Shown in pieces: positions 37,301 to 48,779 of a stretch of 64,000 bases of DNA. The notes under the pieces were generated by a model that saw only the letters and a list, made by a program, of their open reading frames with translations, ran no database searches and was not told the origin of the DNA. Position 1 is the stretch's first letter, and each line of letters begins with the position of its first letter. Both the position numbers and the translations under genes were made by a program. The stretch lies in assembly GCF_018294505.1 (NCBI RefSeq), contig NC_057795.1, forward strand, positions 518,952,350 through 519,016,349, in the 5' to 3' direction. This stretch comes from Triticum aestivum. Its lineage: Eukaryota > Streptophyta > Magnoliopsida > Poales > Poaceae.

Positions 37301-37754
37301 AGTTACACTGGAAGTGGTCTTCGGATCCCCGGATAATTTCTGAAGCGAGGAGTTAATCTTCGACATAGTCCCATTTCGCAGTGGCTATCACGCTCTGCTC
37401 AGACGAACCGCGTTCGCAAAATTCAACGCGGTGCCGCATTATGCATACCTTAAGCTCAAGATGCCAGGCCCTCGTGGAGTCATCACGGTCAATGGAAACA
37501 CGGAACGCTCCCTCCGAACGGTGGAACATACAGCGGCTCTCGCGGCAGAAGTACAGAGCAGCCTTTTAAGGCAATTTTCGAGTCCGGCCGTTAAACGACC
37601 GGACACGGCCAAACGCGCCCGGAGCAACATCAACCAAGACCATCTGGCACGTTCCAAGCACGCGAAGCAATGCGGCCTCAACCCCAGCCCTTGCACAATT
37701 GTAAGACAAACTCTCTGCGTACATAATTACGCCCTGGAGATACCATGGGCATAG
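34374..37754 (+). pseudogene. gag-protease polyprotein of element A', with two in-frame stops
   Basis: I choose ATG 34374 (MASSIDND), matched by element A, over an in-frame GTG upstream. The frame stays open for 941 codons and meets TAG at 37197-37199; it continues in the same frame through one TGA near 37340 to a terminal TAG at 37752-37754. Residues 1-450 are acidic and low-complexity (NTPESAEDNPLQ, DEASLDNDEF). The Retrotrans_gag core lies at about 573-740 (PAVWIEDYLLHIH, RHWLNSLP). A C-X2-H-X8-H-X4-C knuckle lies near residue 797. The retropepsin region has LMDGGSSLNLLY followed by KMGIDPSRIKP. In element A the first stop codon is CAG. Confidence 0.88.
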
Positions 37755-38868
37755 GGGGAGAGGCACAACCACACCAGACCCAGAGTGCGGTTCGACCACA
37801 CCAGGGGCTCCCAAGTGTGTGGCTCTTTTTATCTTTTATTTCTTTTTTTTACACAGGACTCTGTCTGGCGGCGAACCTGCCGAACTCATGATGCAACAGT
37901 CAGGGAGGGACAAAGGCTGCGACGAACACTCAGGTGGTGTCCATTACGAGCATTAAATTTGTTAAATACACCATTCCGCGGCCTACCCCTGGAGGGAGAC
38001 GCCTTTAATTCGTCCAATCCCTTGTTTTCCGCACTATTTGTATCATTCCGCACTCATAGCAGATCTTCTCGAATAAAATGCAGCACTTTTTGCCCATAAT
38101 TGCATTACCTTATATATATATATATATGTTCATTTACGACATGTTGCATCCGTACATTTTGGTACGGCCAAATACACCAGGGGCTTATGTTCCCCGCATT
38201 ATGGTGTGATAAAGTCCGAACACTTTCACAAGTGCGGCACCCCGAACTTATAGCATTATATGAATCTGCTCTGAATCATGTCTTGGGTCAATAATTGGGT
38301 TTGCCCGGCTCCCATGTTTGGCACCTTACGTTCCGTTATATCGACTAAGGTAGCACTGGGAGAACCACTGCGATTGCGCCCCGGTTGAGCCGGGTTAACG
38401 CCTCAGTGGAGAAAGCTAAAACTGACTGTCATGATAAGGCGAGAGACTGGTCGCTGTTCGAGAGGTCCTTTCGGGTCCTTAAAGACCTACGCCGCTTCGA
38501 GCAAAGTTCCGGATAATGTCCGACGAAGGCGTGGATAGCGCCCCTAATTCGGTCTTCCGAATACTAGGGGCTTCGCCAAAATTTAAAATTATAGAATTCT
38601 ATGGCTAAGTGAGAGTGTTCAAGCACTATAAGTCCGGTTGCCTTGTTCGTTGTTTTGAGCGCCTCCCTAGATGGACCCAAAAATGGGAACAAGAGTGCTC
38701 AAGTTTATCCCGAACACCCCAGCACTCGTGGCATGGGGGCTGAAGCCGACGACTTGCCATCTCTCAGATTTAATAAATGGCCGCACAGAAGGTAATATTT
38801 TAAATTAACAAGCGTTGCTTAGCGCATATGAACAAAGTTTTCAGTGCACAGGATAACACATTGCGAAT
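37755..38868. other. Non-coding spacer of element A'
   Basis: This lies between the converging 3' ends of gag-protease and the antisense gene. A short (TA)n tract occurs at 38112-38127. No RT or integrase motif is seen in any frame. Confidence 0.6.
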
Positions 38869-41800
38869 TTACTCAATAATTACATCCCTGGGGCACTCAT
38901 CCGCAATCTTGCGGGCACCTTTCAGAACAATCTTATAGTACATCTCGGGCGTACGATATTCCTTGCCCACTGGTGGCGCGTCAGTGATTAGCTTCTCCGC
39001 ATCCAGCTTGCCCCAATGCACCTTTGCGCGGGCAAGGGCCCGACGAGCACCTTCAATACAGGCGGAGCGCTTGATAACCTCCACCCAGGGGCACGCATCC
39101 ACCAACCGTCGCACAAGACCGAAGTAGCTCCCAGGCATGGCCTCTCCAGGCCACAGCCGGACTATGAGGCCCTTCATGGCCCGCTCGGCCACCTTGTGGA
39201 GCTCGACCAGCTGCTTCAGCTAGTCGCTAGGGGGCACCGGATGGCCGGCCTCAGCATACTGAGACCAGAAGACCTTCTCCGTTGAGCTCCCCTCCTCGGC
39301 TCGGTAGAATGTGGCGGCATCAGACATGCTGCGAGGCAGATCTGCAAACGCCCCTGGAGAGCTCCGAATTCGGGTAAGTAACACATAATTTACATTCACA
39401 TGCTTGCTTTGCATGAAAAATGCCTTACCCGCCGCTATCTTCCTCACCAACTCAATCTCTTGAAGGGACTTATGGGCATCGGCCTTGGCAGTCTTGGCAC
39501 TTTCGAGAGCCGAGGCAAGCTCGGACTCTCGAGTCTTTGAGTCACGCTCCAAACTCTCATGCTTTTCCATGAGAGCCTGGAGCTCTTGCTGAACCACCGC
39601 CACCCGCGCCTCCTGCTTTTCTCGCTCTGCCCGTTCCGTGGCCGCATTGCGTTCGGCCACAGACACGGCCTCCTTCTGGGTCGCCACCTCGTTTGTGGCC
39701 CCTGCAGTACCCATGTTATCCTTGTTATTTTTTGTTGCAACCTAAATCCTTTTCTGTAAGGTACAAGTTCAAAGTGGTGTTACTCACCTTCTTTGTCCTG
39801 GAGCTGCTCCTTGGCACGGCCGAGCACTTGCTCGGACCGCTCGAGTTCCTGCTTCAAAGCACCGACCTCCGCAGTCAGTGCGGCAGAGGTCAGCAGCGCA
39901 GCCTGCAACCCATATTGACATAATTTTTTAGCAACCCTGCGTATATCTTTTTTTTCAGATCCTTAGTCCGGCTTTTCTTTCCGAACACTGAACCAAGCAT
40001 CAGGGGCTACTGTCTATGCGGTATTACATTGCATATTTTTAAACTTCTTACCTCAAAGCCTGATAGAAGGCTATTGCAGGCTTCGGTCAGCCCGCTCTTG
40101 GCAAGCTGTACCTTTTGAACCACCGCACTCATAATAGTGCGGTGTTCTTCCTCGATGGAAGCGCTCTGGAGCGCCTCCAACAAATTGTCCGGCGCCTCCG
40201 ATTGGACGGAAGCTGCCGGCGTCACAGTCTTGCCCTTCGTGCGAAGGGGCCGCCGGCCGGACTCCGGAACCACTGCGGGTTCTGATATGGAGTCCGGCGC
40301 AAAGTCCGGGAGGACACCTTGTTGCGCCTCCAGAGCCTCCCCCTGATGGGTCCCTTCTTGGGATCCCACCTCAGCGTCCTCGGTGTCGCGAGGGGTGGAG
40401 GCGGTCGGGATGGAGTCTACATCCGACGGAGCTAACGACCCGCTCGATGAAGCGGGGAGATCATCATTGGCCGGACTACAGGTAGCATGCGGCATCAGAA
40501 TGACACTATGTGACGCAGAAAAAGAAATTATAAATCATTCAGGAATCTGGATACTTACGATCTCGTCAGAGGCCTGGCCCTTGAAGGCCATTCTTCCTTG
40601 CCAACGTTGATGTTGGCGGAGCTGTCCGGGGGAATAGTGCTTCCCCTCTTGGACCCTTCGGCCTCCCCTGTTGGGGAAGCCTTCCTCTTCCTTTCTCCCT
40701 CCTCTGGGAGAGAGTCCTCTTTCTCCTCCTCATTTTCGGGGGAGGAGTCCGCCCCGGATTCGTCGGACACCTGAAAACGGGAACTCTTTCGAGCACCCGT
40801 GGCCTCCTTCTTGGCCTTTTTCTCCGGCACCACGTGCGGTTCCGGAACCAGCAGCCTCGCTAGAGGGGCGTCTACTGGGTTTTCTGGCATAGGAGCCGGG
40901 CAGATAATCTGCTCCACCTTCCTCATCCAGTCCTGTCAAAGGAAAAGGGGAAATTAAAACCTGCATAGAGTCAAACTATGAAAAGCAAGTGTCCCGTAAA
41001 GGGGTAGAATCACTTACCTCGTCGGCTTGGCGCTGCGAGCGAAATCCGCGATCTTCGGTCGCGGATGCGGGGGCTTCGACGCCCTTAAACAGCACCCTCC
41101 AGGCGCCTTCGTACATCGTGTCGAAGAGCCCGCTCATCGCCTGGTGCTGTTCCGGATTGAACTCCCACAGATTGAATGCCCGCTCTTGGCATGGGAGAAT
41201 CCGGCGGACGAGCATGACTTGGACCATGTTAACCAGCCTGAGCTTCTTCACCAGCTTCTGGATACAGGCTTGGAGTCCCGTCAGCTCCTCCGAACTACCC
41301 CACAGCAAGCCCTTCTCTTTCCAGGAGGTGAGCTGTGTGGGGATACCAGATCTGAACTCGGGGGCCGCCGCCCAATTAGGGTCGCGCGGCTCGGTGATAT
41401 AGAACCACCCCGATTGCCACCCCTTGACGGATTCCACGAAGGCCCCTTCGAACCAAAGGACATTGGGCATCTTGCCCAACATGGCGCCTCCGCACTCCGC
41501 TTGAGTGCCCTTCACTACCTTCGGCTTGACATTGAAGGTCTTGAGCCACAAGCCGAAGTGGGGCTGGATGCAGAGGAAGGCCTCGCACACGACGATAAAC
41601 ACCGAGATGTTAAGGATGAAGTTCGGCGCTAGATCATGGAAATCCAGGCCGTAGTAGAAGATGAGCCCCCGGACAAAGGGGTGAAGTGGAAAGCCCAGTC
41701 CGCGGAGAAAGTGGGGAAGAAAAACGACCCTCTCATGGGGCCTGGGGGTGAGAATGAGCTGCCCCTCGTCGGGCAGCCGGTGCGCGATGTCACCGGACAG

Positions 41801-41878
41801 GTAGCCGGCGCTGCGCAGTCTTTCGATGTGCTCCTCCGTAACGGAGGAGTTCATCCACTTGCCTCCCGCTCCAGACAT
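38869..41878 (-). pseudogene. Six-exon antisense gene of element A' (843 codons, one internal stop)
   Basis: Proposed exons on the minus strand: 41878-41018, 40932-40559, 40475-40052, 39902-39788, 39701-39429 and 39353-38869. All five introns (75-149 nt) begin GT and end AG, and every junction keeps the frame; the exons add to 2532 nt, exactly 844 codons with the TAA. The start is taken at MSGAGGKWMNSS; an upstream in-frame ATG at 41950 is possible. Exon 1 holds a conserved region (FPLHPFVRGLIFYYGLDFHD, then GGWFYI-like WQSGWFYITEP) of the type labelled putative gypsy-type transposon (PF04195). Exons 2-3 are acidic and low-complexity; exons 4-5 predict a coiled coil (LKQELERSEQVLGRAKEQL). A TAG at 39220-39222 interrupts exon 6 where element A has CAG. 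The function is unknown. Confidence 0.75.
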
Positions 41879-41988
41879 GACTGGGGAAGGTTGAGACGAG
41901 ATATGCGGGCTTGGGCGCTGGAGCTCGAGTGCGCGGAGATGGATAAGCAAAGGAGGAAGAAGGCGTAGGTAAAAAGGTGAATCCTTAT

Positions 41989-42000
41989 CCCTTATATGGG
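41989..42000 (-). promoter_or_regulatory. Possible TATA box of the antisense gene
   Basis: The minus strand reads CCCATATAAGGG about 40 bp before ATG 41950 and 115 bp before ATG 41878. It is plausible by position only. Confidence 0.25.
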
Positions 42001-42413
42001 CGGGCGAAGTCTACGCGTCTCCCACCGGCCTGGTAAAACTCGCTTATCCCCCAAGCGTCACCATCAATGGCGCGGTTGGGTTACCCACGTCCGTATTGAT
42101 GAGAATCCCGGATTAAGGGGGAACACGATCTCTGCTTCGACAAGACGTGCCAAGGAAACCGCTTCGCTAAATGCGCTGAGGTGGTAGAGTAAAAAAAGAT
42201 TCAAGTAATGGCTTGGTAGTGGCATGACGTCATGCCGCAAAAAAGTCAGCAGATTGAACTTGTGTATATATTATTCTCTCTACGGTGGAATGTGGAATTT
42301 ATTTTGCAGAGCCGGACACTATCCTGGTGTTCACAATCTTCTATCATTCGGAGGAGGAACCCGCCTTGCAATGCCAAGCAATATACGCGCCGGACTTATC
42401 GTCATGAAGCCTG

Positions 42414-42426
42414 GTTCAGGGGCTAC
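42414..42426 (+). promoter_or_regulatory. Polypurine tract of element A'
   Basis: GTTCAGGGGCTAC ends directly at the 3' LTR and is purine-rich, as expected for plus-strand priming. Confidence 0.5.
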
Positions 42427-42946
42427 TGAGGGAGTCCCGGATTAGGGGGTGTCCGGATAGCCGGACTACCATCATCAGCCGAACTATCATCGGTCGGACT
42501 ATCATCATCGATCGGACTCCAAGACTATGAAGATACAAGATTGAAGACTTCGTCCCGTGTCCGGATGGGACTTTCCTTGGCGTGGAAGGCAAGCTTGGCG
42601 ATACGAATATGTGGATCTCCTACCATTGTAACCGACTCTATGTAACCCTAGCCCTCTCCGGTGTCTATATAAACCGGATGGCTCTAGTCCGTAGGACATA
42701 ACAACAACAACCCTTACAATCATACCATAGGCTAGCTTCTAGGGTTTAGCCTCCTTGATCTCGTGGTAGATCCACTCTTGTAAACATCCACAATATCAAT
42801 ATCAATCAAGCAGGACGTAGGGTTTTACCTCCATCAAGAGGGCCCGAACCTGGGTAAAACATTGTGTCCCTTGTCTCCTGTTACCATCCGCCTAGACGCA
42901 CAGTTCGGGACGCCCTACCCGAGATCCGCTGGTTTTGACACCGACA
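42427..42946 (+). repeat. 3' LTR of element A' (520 bp)
   Basis: Same length and termini as the 5' LTR with 9 substitutions and no indel. It is followed by the TSD GCGGG. Confidence 0.95.
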
Positions 42947-43059
42947 GCGGGCGTCCTTGAAGTCAAGGAAGATGAGCGTGAGGGGGTGGTAATGGCAGTC
43001 CAGGACATGTTGAGGCCGAGCAGCAGCGGCACGAGCATGCCCAAGGTGATGGCGTACAT
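42947..43059 (-). pseudogene. Captured exon fragment of an LSI2-like silicon/arsenite efflux transporter
   Basis: On the minus strand from 43059 the translation reads MYAITLGMLVPLLLGLNMSW then TAITTP; a one-base deletion follows and the next frame gives LTLIFLDFKDAR, which continues across A' as PCLEE (33806-33787). From memory of the family, plant LSI2 proteins (ArsB/NhaD-type permeases) contain a segment of the form LGMLxALLxGLNMSWTAI then LDFKDARPCLE in the same order, forming membrane helices. The piece covers only about 40 residues and is broken, so it is a transduplicated relic and not a gene. Upstream 43060-43110 may be further exon. Its inclusion inside the CACTA-1 TIRs indicates capture by that transposon. 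Confidence 0.6.
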
Positions 43060-43110
43060 GCCGGAGGTGTTTTTCTCCCTGGATTCGGTGCATGGAACAG
43101 CTCCCTTCCA

Positions 43111-45050
43111 TTCCCAACAGCAGCAAGGTACTGGGGTTGCTGCCGTGCAAAGAAAAAATCTTGTAATCATGATAGAAGGCTGGGATGGCAGGAAGTGAAA
43201 ATCATGTCTTACAACATGAGCAGAGCACTAGTTACAAGCATGATAGAAGGCTGGGTGAAGAATATATGAAACTGAACCAATCAATTCAATTCAAAGGGTG
43301 TATGTTGTGTAAATGATGCTAGCAATTTCAGTTTCATGCATATATATAGCAGAAATTTTATTAGATAATCCTAACTCCATACTTAACAGATCTTCATTCC
43401 TAAAAATACTCAATAGAGAGTATTCCCTGCCACAAGTAGTAGTAGTAGTAGCATAGCAGTATATATATTAATCTGAAACTGAACCAACACCACAAGTCTG
43501 CATATAATGAAGTTACTAGGTAGGGATCATATAACATGAGGCAGATGGATGATTAGCAAACATGCTGGGTGGCCAAGAAATGAACATCATATAAAATACT
43601 CCTACTACTGTAGTAGTTAACATGATGAGACAAAGGACAACAGCATGCAGAGTTCCTGATGCACTATCACAGATAGGAGTATTAACCAACCAGCATGTCT
43701 ATCATGCATTCTCCCATATCCATGATTAAAACGAGCAACATGATTAAAACAACCATTAATTGGGTGGGATTAGATAGTCTTGCGTGTAGACATACCGTAT
43801 GTACATCATCTGTGCTAAACATTAGTACACATCACTGACACTACTATGCGACCACAAATTGAATGACTCGACACAGAGGCGGGGATGGCACCTATATCCA
43901 GGCACCTCATTAGATGGTGCTGGAGCAGATGAAACAGTCAAACTGGGACACATTGACATTGCTTTCTACTAATAGGAAGTTGAACAAAGACTCGGGCTAA
44001 CCATGGTCTAGCACCTTGATTTTCAATCTTGATACAAGCTACCAAGTGTAGATGAACCAAAGATAATTATACCGCAAACACACATGATTTTTAGAGTAGA
44101 ATTGATGCTCAAGTCCTACAAGCAACTACTTAGCCTAACGACTTCAATAGAAAATTTCAGGTGCAACATAAAAGATATCCTCAGCGCTGCAAAGTTAGAA
44201 ACCCACAACAAGGACCTAGCACTAGCAGCAACATACTTTGCATCATATATCTAGGATAAAGCATCATATTCTCACAAGCATTTGTGCATCAAAATCACTA
44301 CTGAAAATAAAAAGGATGGCATGCAGTAATAGTAACAGGCTGTTGTAGTAGTATATATTCATGGAAAATCAATGAAACAACTTGAACGTTCCATCAGGTT
44401 GATGTAGTCCTACTCTGAAGGTACAACTTGTCCACCTAGTGCCGCCAACAGCAAATCTACAAGCCAAAAAAAATTTGTTTCACCAATATTGCTACAACAA
44501 GATGATGTGTAGTAATTAACAAGATGATGTATAGTTCGTATTTGCAATAGCTGAGGTACATGTACGTATATATTTCTCTAGTTCTAATTCCCTTATATGA
44601 GTTCCATATACGTATAATATATAAGCCCAGCTATAACTTCCTACAATCATGAAACTGTCCATTCCTATATGAACACCAGAACATTTGCAAGAAAGACCAT
44701 GCTGTTGTGTATCAACATACTGCTGCACTAGATCAGTTAAGTAAAACATGATTGTTACGTAATGCATATATAAGATTGTGTTTCTTGTTCAGTTCTGCTG
44801 CTCATAAAGCCAACCTAAATTTCTGACTCTCATAACAATCCATTTGGTTCAAACACAAACGAAACACTGGCCAGAGCAACTGAGGCAATCAAGAAAGCTA
44901 GTGAAGGTAAGGTCTCTGGCTTCTTGTCTGGCTCCTCTCGCAGCTGGTACACCTTGTGCTTGAACTATAGCCGTTGGTACCTACACAATCGATGTTGAGA
45001 AATTCTAAACTGCCATGAGAAATCAGAGGCAACCACCCCGCAAAGGAAAT
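43111..45050. other. CACTA-1 internal sequence without a recognised gene
   Basis: AT-rich sequence with short microsatellites (for example GTAGTAGTAGTA near 43440). I see no ORF with similarity to a known family; intron or untranslated sequence from captured genes is possible. Confidence 0.5.
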
Positions 45051-45414
45051 GATGATCTTAGGGACAATGACTCACAGCATATGGGGGTGGCGAGGCTGGA
45101 GATGCCGACATAGAGCTTGCTCATGGTTGGGCGTCTCCTCTCCCTGCATCCAAGTCGAGTTGGTCATGTTGGTTACCCATGGCTGCGTGTCTCCGCTCCG
45201 AAGCACATCTTCCAGCAACCGACGTGAGAAAGGAAGCCACGACGCATGAGGGAAGGGATTGGATCGATGGGAAGGACAAGAGACCAAATCGAGAGAGTGC
45301 CATACCTTGACGAGCAACAGAAGCACGTAGAACGGTATAGTGGATTCAGACAGACTGAGGTCGTGTCCCGGTGGGCGGGCGGGCGAGCTTGCGGTTGTGA
45401 GGATTCAACCAACG

Positions 45415-45620
45415 CCATGGAGATGGAGCTCCAGGTCCAGCCCTTGGGAGGATCTAGGAGGCAAAGCCATGGAGGAGATGGGGCTCCAGGTCCAAGCCCT
45501 TGGCGGATCTGGGAGCCGCCGCCATGGAGCTCTAGGTCCAAGCACACGTCGGATCTGGGAGCCGCCGCCATGGATATTGGAGCTCCAGGTGCAAGCCCTT
45601 GCAGATCTGGGAGCTGCCTC
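45415..45620. repeat. Four tandem GC-rich units in CACTA-1
   Basis: Four diverged units of about 46-57 bp, each with a version of CCATGGAGCTCCAGGTCC and GGATCTGGGAGCCGCC. The wider block 45050-46080 is GC-rich and, on the minus strand, starts with AACCCTAACTTCTGGATCC, which looks like a grass 5' untranslated region and first exon. Long ORFs on both strands are compositional and I do not call a gene. Confidence 0.6.
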
Positions 45621-46139
45621 TCGATCTCCATCTTCTCTTATCCTCTCCTCTCTTCCGATGAGGGGAGGGGATTGGGAAGAGGGTGGAAGCGACAACAGTG
45701 GGAGGGACGGCGACAAGGCCTGCCGGAGGGAGAAGGGGGCGGTGGGTGGACGTTGGCGATGTGGGAGGGAGGGAGCGGGGGAATGGAATGAATTCGGCTG
45801 TTGTTTCTCTTGGGTGGGTGTGGGTAGCAAGCCAGCCATGCTGAAGGAGTTCCTAACACGCACACGCCCGCGAGCAAGCCAGCCACGGCAGCGCCTGTCT
45901 CTCCATTGCGGCGCCTGGCCTGGGGCGGGGGGCGGGGTGGCAGCGCGACTGGATCGGGGGAGATGGGAGAGGTGTCCGATGGGAGTGGATCGGCGGAGAG
46001 GAGGGGATCCAGAAGTTAGGGTTTGGGTGAGAGGGTGAGGGGGTGAGGGCTGTCGTTGGATCCAGAAGCATTCGATGGTGGTTGATGCATGATCCTGTGA
46101 TATGCCTATGGACCAATCAGAGCGCACCAAACAATTTGA

Positions 46140-48600
46140 AGACCTTTAGACCATATAAATTGGTCATGATTGATTACAGAAAAAAATTCATTCTATTTTT
46201 TAATGCTCAAAATGAGTTTTTTTGTGACAGACCTATCAAATATTTGTTCAAATGATGTCATATTTTGCACAAGTTTACATCTTAGATTGGCAAACAACAT
46301 TGACAAAGGGAGTTTTTATTTCTTTTGCATGAAAAAATAATTTTCCATTTTTTGAGTGACCAAAATAAGTTTTTTTGGGACTTACCACATATTTGTTGCA
46401 AAATTGTACCAAATCAATTTTATAAAATATTAGGCCATATATAATGCACAATTGACCAAATGGTTGGGTGTCAAAAGTTTTGATCCACCCCTCGTGAAAA
46501 AGACAAATTTCCGCTGATTCAACAAAAAGCGAGTAAATTTGAGCTGCAGCTACCTTATTCTTTGCTCTTTATTTTTTTCCAAAAATCATTTCTAGGTACA
46601 TAAGTATCTATTTAATCATAGAAACACAACAAGTTTTCCAAGATTCAACCACTATCTAGGAACAGTCATGCCTGTCGTTTTGACCGCATTTTAAAACGGG
46701 CATAAACAATTAAAAAACCAAAAAATTAGAAAACCTTTGCATTGTGTCATTATATGTGACCAAGTTACCAGGAAAAATAATAAACTTATAATACGACAAT
46801 TGTTTTTAAAAAGTGTTCTCGGAAAAGAGCTATCATGTGTGAAGGTGCATGGCTTTCAAGCCAAATAATCAATCTTATGGCCACATTTATGGCATAGTTT
46901 GTTCAAATGATCTCATATTGTGTACAAGGGTGCATCTTGGAATGGCAAACAATGTTGCCTAAGGAAGTTTTCATTTTCTTTAGACGAAAAATTCATTTTT
47001 CATTTTTCGAGTGCCCAAAATGAGTTTTTTTGTGAAGGACATACCATGTATTTGTTGCAAAATTGTACCTGGTCATTTTTATAAAATACTAGGCCATATC
47101 TAATGCAAAACTAACAAAATGGTTGGTTGTCAAAAGTTTTTATACACCCCTGGTGAAAAAGACAAATTTCCGCCGATTCAGTTGGGAGCGGGTCAAATTT
47201 GAACTGCAGCTGCCACATAGTTTGCTATTTATTCTTTTTCAAAAATCATTTCTAGGTACATAAATATCTATTTAATCATAGAAACATAAAATTTTTCCAA
47301 GATTCAACCACTAGTTATGAACGGTCATGCCCGTCGTTTTGACCGCATTTTGAAATGGGCATAAAATATTCAAAAGAAATCAAAAATTTGGAAAACCTTT
47401 GCATTGTGTCATTATATGTGACCAAGTTACCAGGAAAAAAATAAACTTGTAATACGACAATTTTTTTAAATTGTTCTTAGAAAAGAGCTATCATGTGTGA
47501 AGGTGCATGACTTTCAAGCCAAATAATCAATCTTATGGCCACATTCATGGCATAGTTTGTTCAAATGATCTCATATTGTGAATAATGGTGCATCTTGAAA
47601 TGGCAAACAATGTTGCCTAAGAAAGTTTTCATTTTCTTTGGACGAAAATTCCATTTTCCATTTTTCGAGTGCCCAAAATGAGTTTTTTTGTGAAGGACCT
47701 ACCATATATTTATTGCAAAATTGTACCAAATAAATTTTATAAAATCTAGGCCATATATAATGCACAATTGACAAAATGGTTGGGTGTCAAAAGTTTCGGT
47801 CCACCTCTCGTGAAAAAGACAAATTTCCGCGGATTCAGTAGAAAGCGGGTAAAATTTGAACTACAACTGCCTTATAGTTTCTCTTTATTTTTTCCAAAAA
47901 TAATTTCTAGGTACATAAGTATCTATTTAATCATAGAAACACAAAAAAAATTCCAAGATTCAACCACTAGTTAGGAACGGTCATGCCCGTCGTTTTGACC
48001 ACATTTTGAAACGGGCATAATTTTTTTAGAAAAAACAAAAAATTGGAAAACCTTCGCATTGTGTCATCATATGTGACCAAGTTAGCAGAAAAAATAATAA
48101 ACTTGTAATATGACAAATATTTTCAAAAAGTGTTCTCAGAAAAGAGCTATCATGTGTGAAGATGCATGGCTTTTAAGCCAAATGATCAATCTTATGGCCA
48201 CCTTCATGGCATAGTTTGTTCAAATGATCTCATATTATGCACAAGGATGCATTTTGAAATGACAAACGATGTTGCCTAAGGAAGTTTTCATTTTCTTTGA
48301 ACGAAAAAATCATTTTCCATTTTTCGAGTGTCCAAAATGACTTTTTTTGTGAAAGACCTACCATATATTTGTTGCAAAATTTGATCAAATCAATTTTCTA
48401 AAATATTAGGTCATATTTGATGTACAATTGACCAAATAGTTGGGTGTCAAAAGAGTTGATCCACCTCTCGTGAAAAAGACAAACTTCCATCGATTCAACT
48501 GGAAGCGGGTCAAGTTTGAACTACACCTGCCTCATATTTAATGTGAAATTGACCAAATGGTTGGGTGTCAATAGTAGCTATAATTGCTTCATAGTTCACT
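46140..48600. repeat. Tandem array in CACTA-1, period about 659 bp
   Basis: The marker ATCAATCTTATGGCCAC occurs at 46868, 47526 and 48185 (spacings 658 and 659). A partial first unit starts before 46250 and the last unit decays by 48600. Units share the order CATAGTTTGTTCAAATGATC, ATTTTCGAGTG, TGGTTGGGTGTCAAAAG and GGTCATGCCCGTCG. Large subterminal arrays are common in Triticeae CACTA elements. Confidence 0.85.
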
Positions 48601-48779
48601 CTTTATTTTGTTTGAAAAAATAATTTATAGGCACAAAAGTAGCTATTTCATGAGAGATCCACAAAGATTATTTTTAAGATTCCATCCCTAGTAGTGAACG
48701 GTCATGCCCGTCATTTTGCACACATTTTGAAATTAGCATAAGAAATTAAAATAAATCCAAAATTGAGAAACCTTCGTAT

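Larger units (their letters stand above)
33807..42946 (+). mobile_element. Element A': complete pol-less Tat-like Gypsy LTR retrotransposon
   Basis: Bounded by 520-bp LTRs (33807-34326, 42427-42946) and the TSD GCGGG (33802-33806, 42947-42951). The LTRs differ at 9 of 520 positions by my count (1.7%), about 0.7 million years at the usual grass rate of 1.3e-8 per site per year. Inside: gag-protease on the plus strand (34374-37754), a spacer, and a six-exon gene on the minus strand (41878-38869). There is no reverse transcriptase, RNase H or integrase. Element A at 1-5650 has the same design in the opposite orientation, so this is the family's structure and not a private deletion. It is inserted inside the captured exon of CACTA-1. 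Confidence 0.93.

Noticed and set aside
40989..41968. Plus-strand ORFs of 110-201 codons opposite exon 1 of the antisense gene
   Set aside because: They are the complementary shadow of the conserved minus-strand exon and carry no recognisable domain.
45340..46130. ORFs of 181-241 codons on both strands
   Set aside because: Long frames on both strands at once reflect high GC and tandem repeats, not coding.
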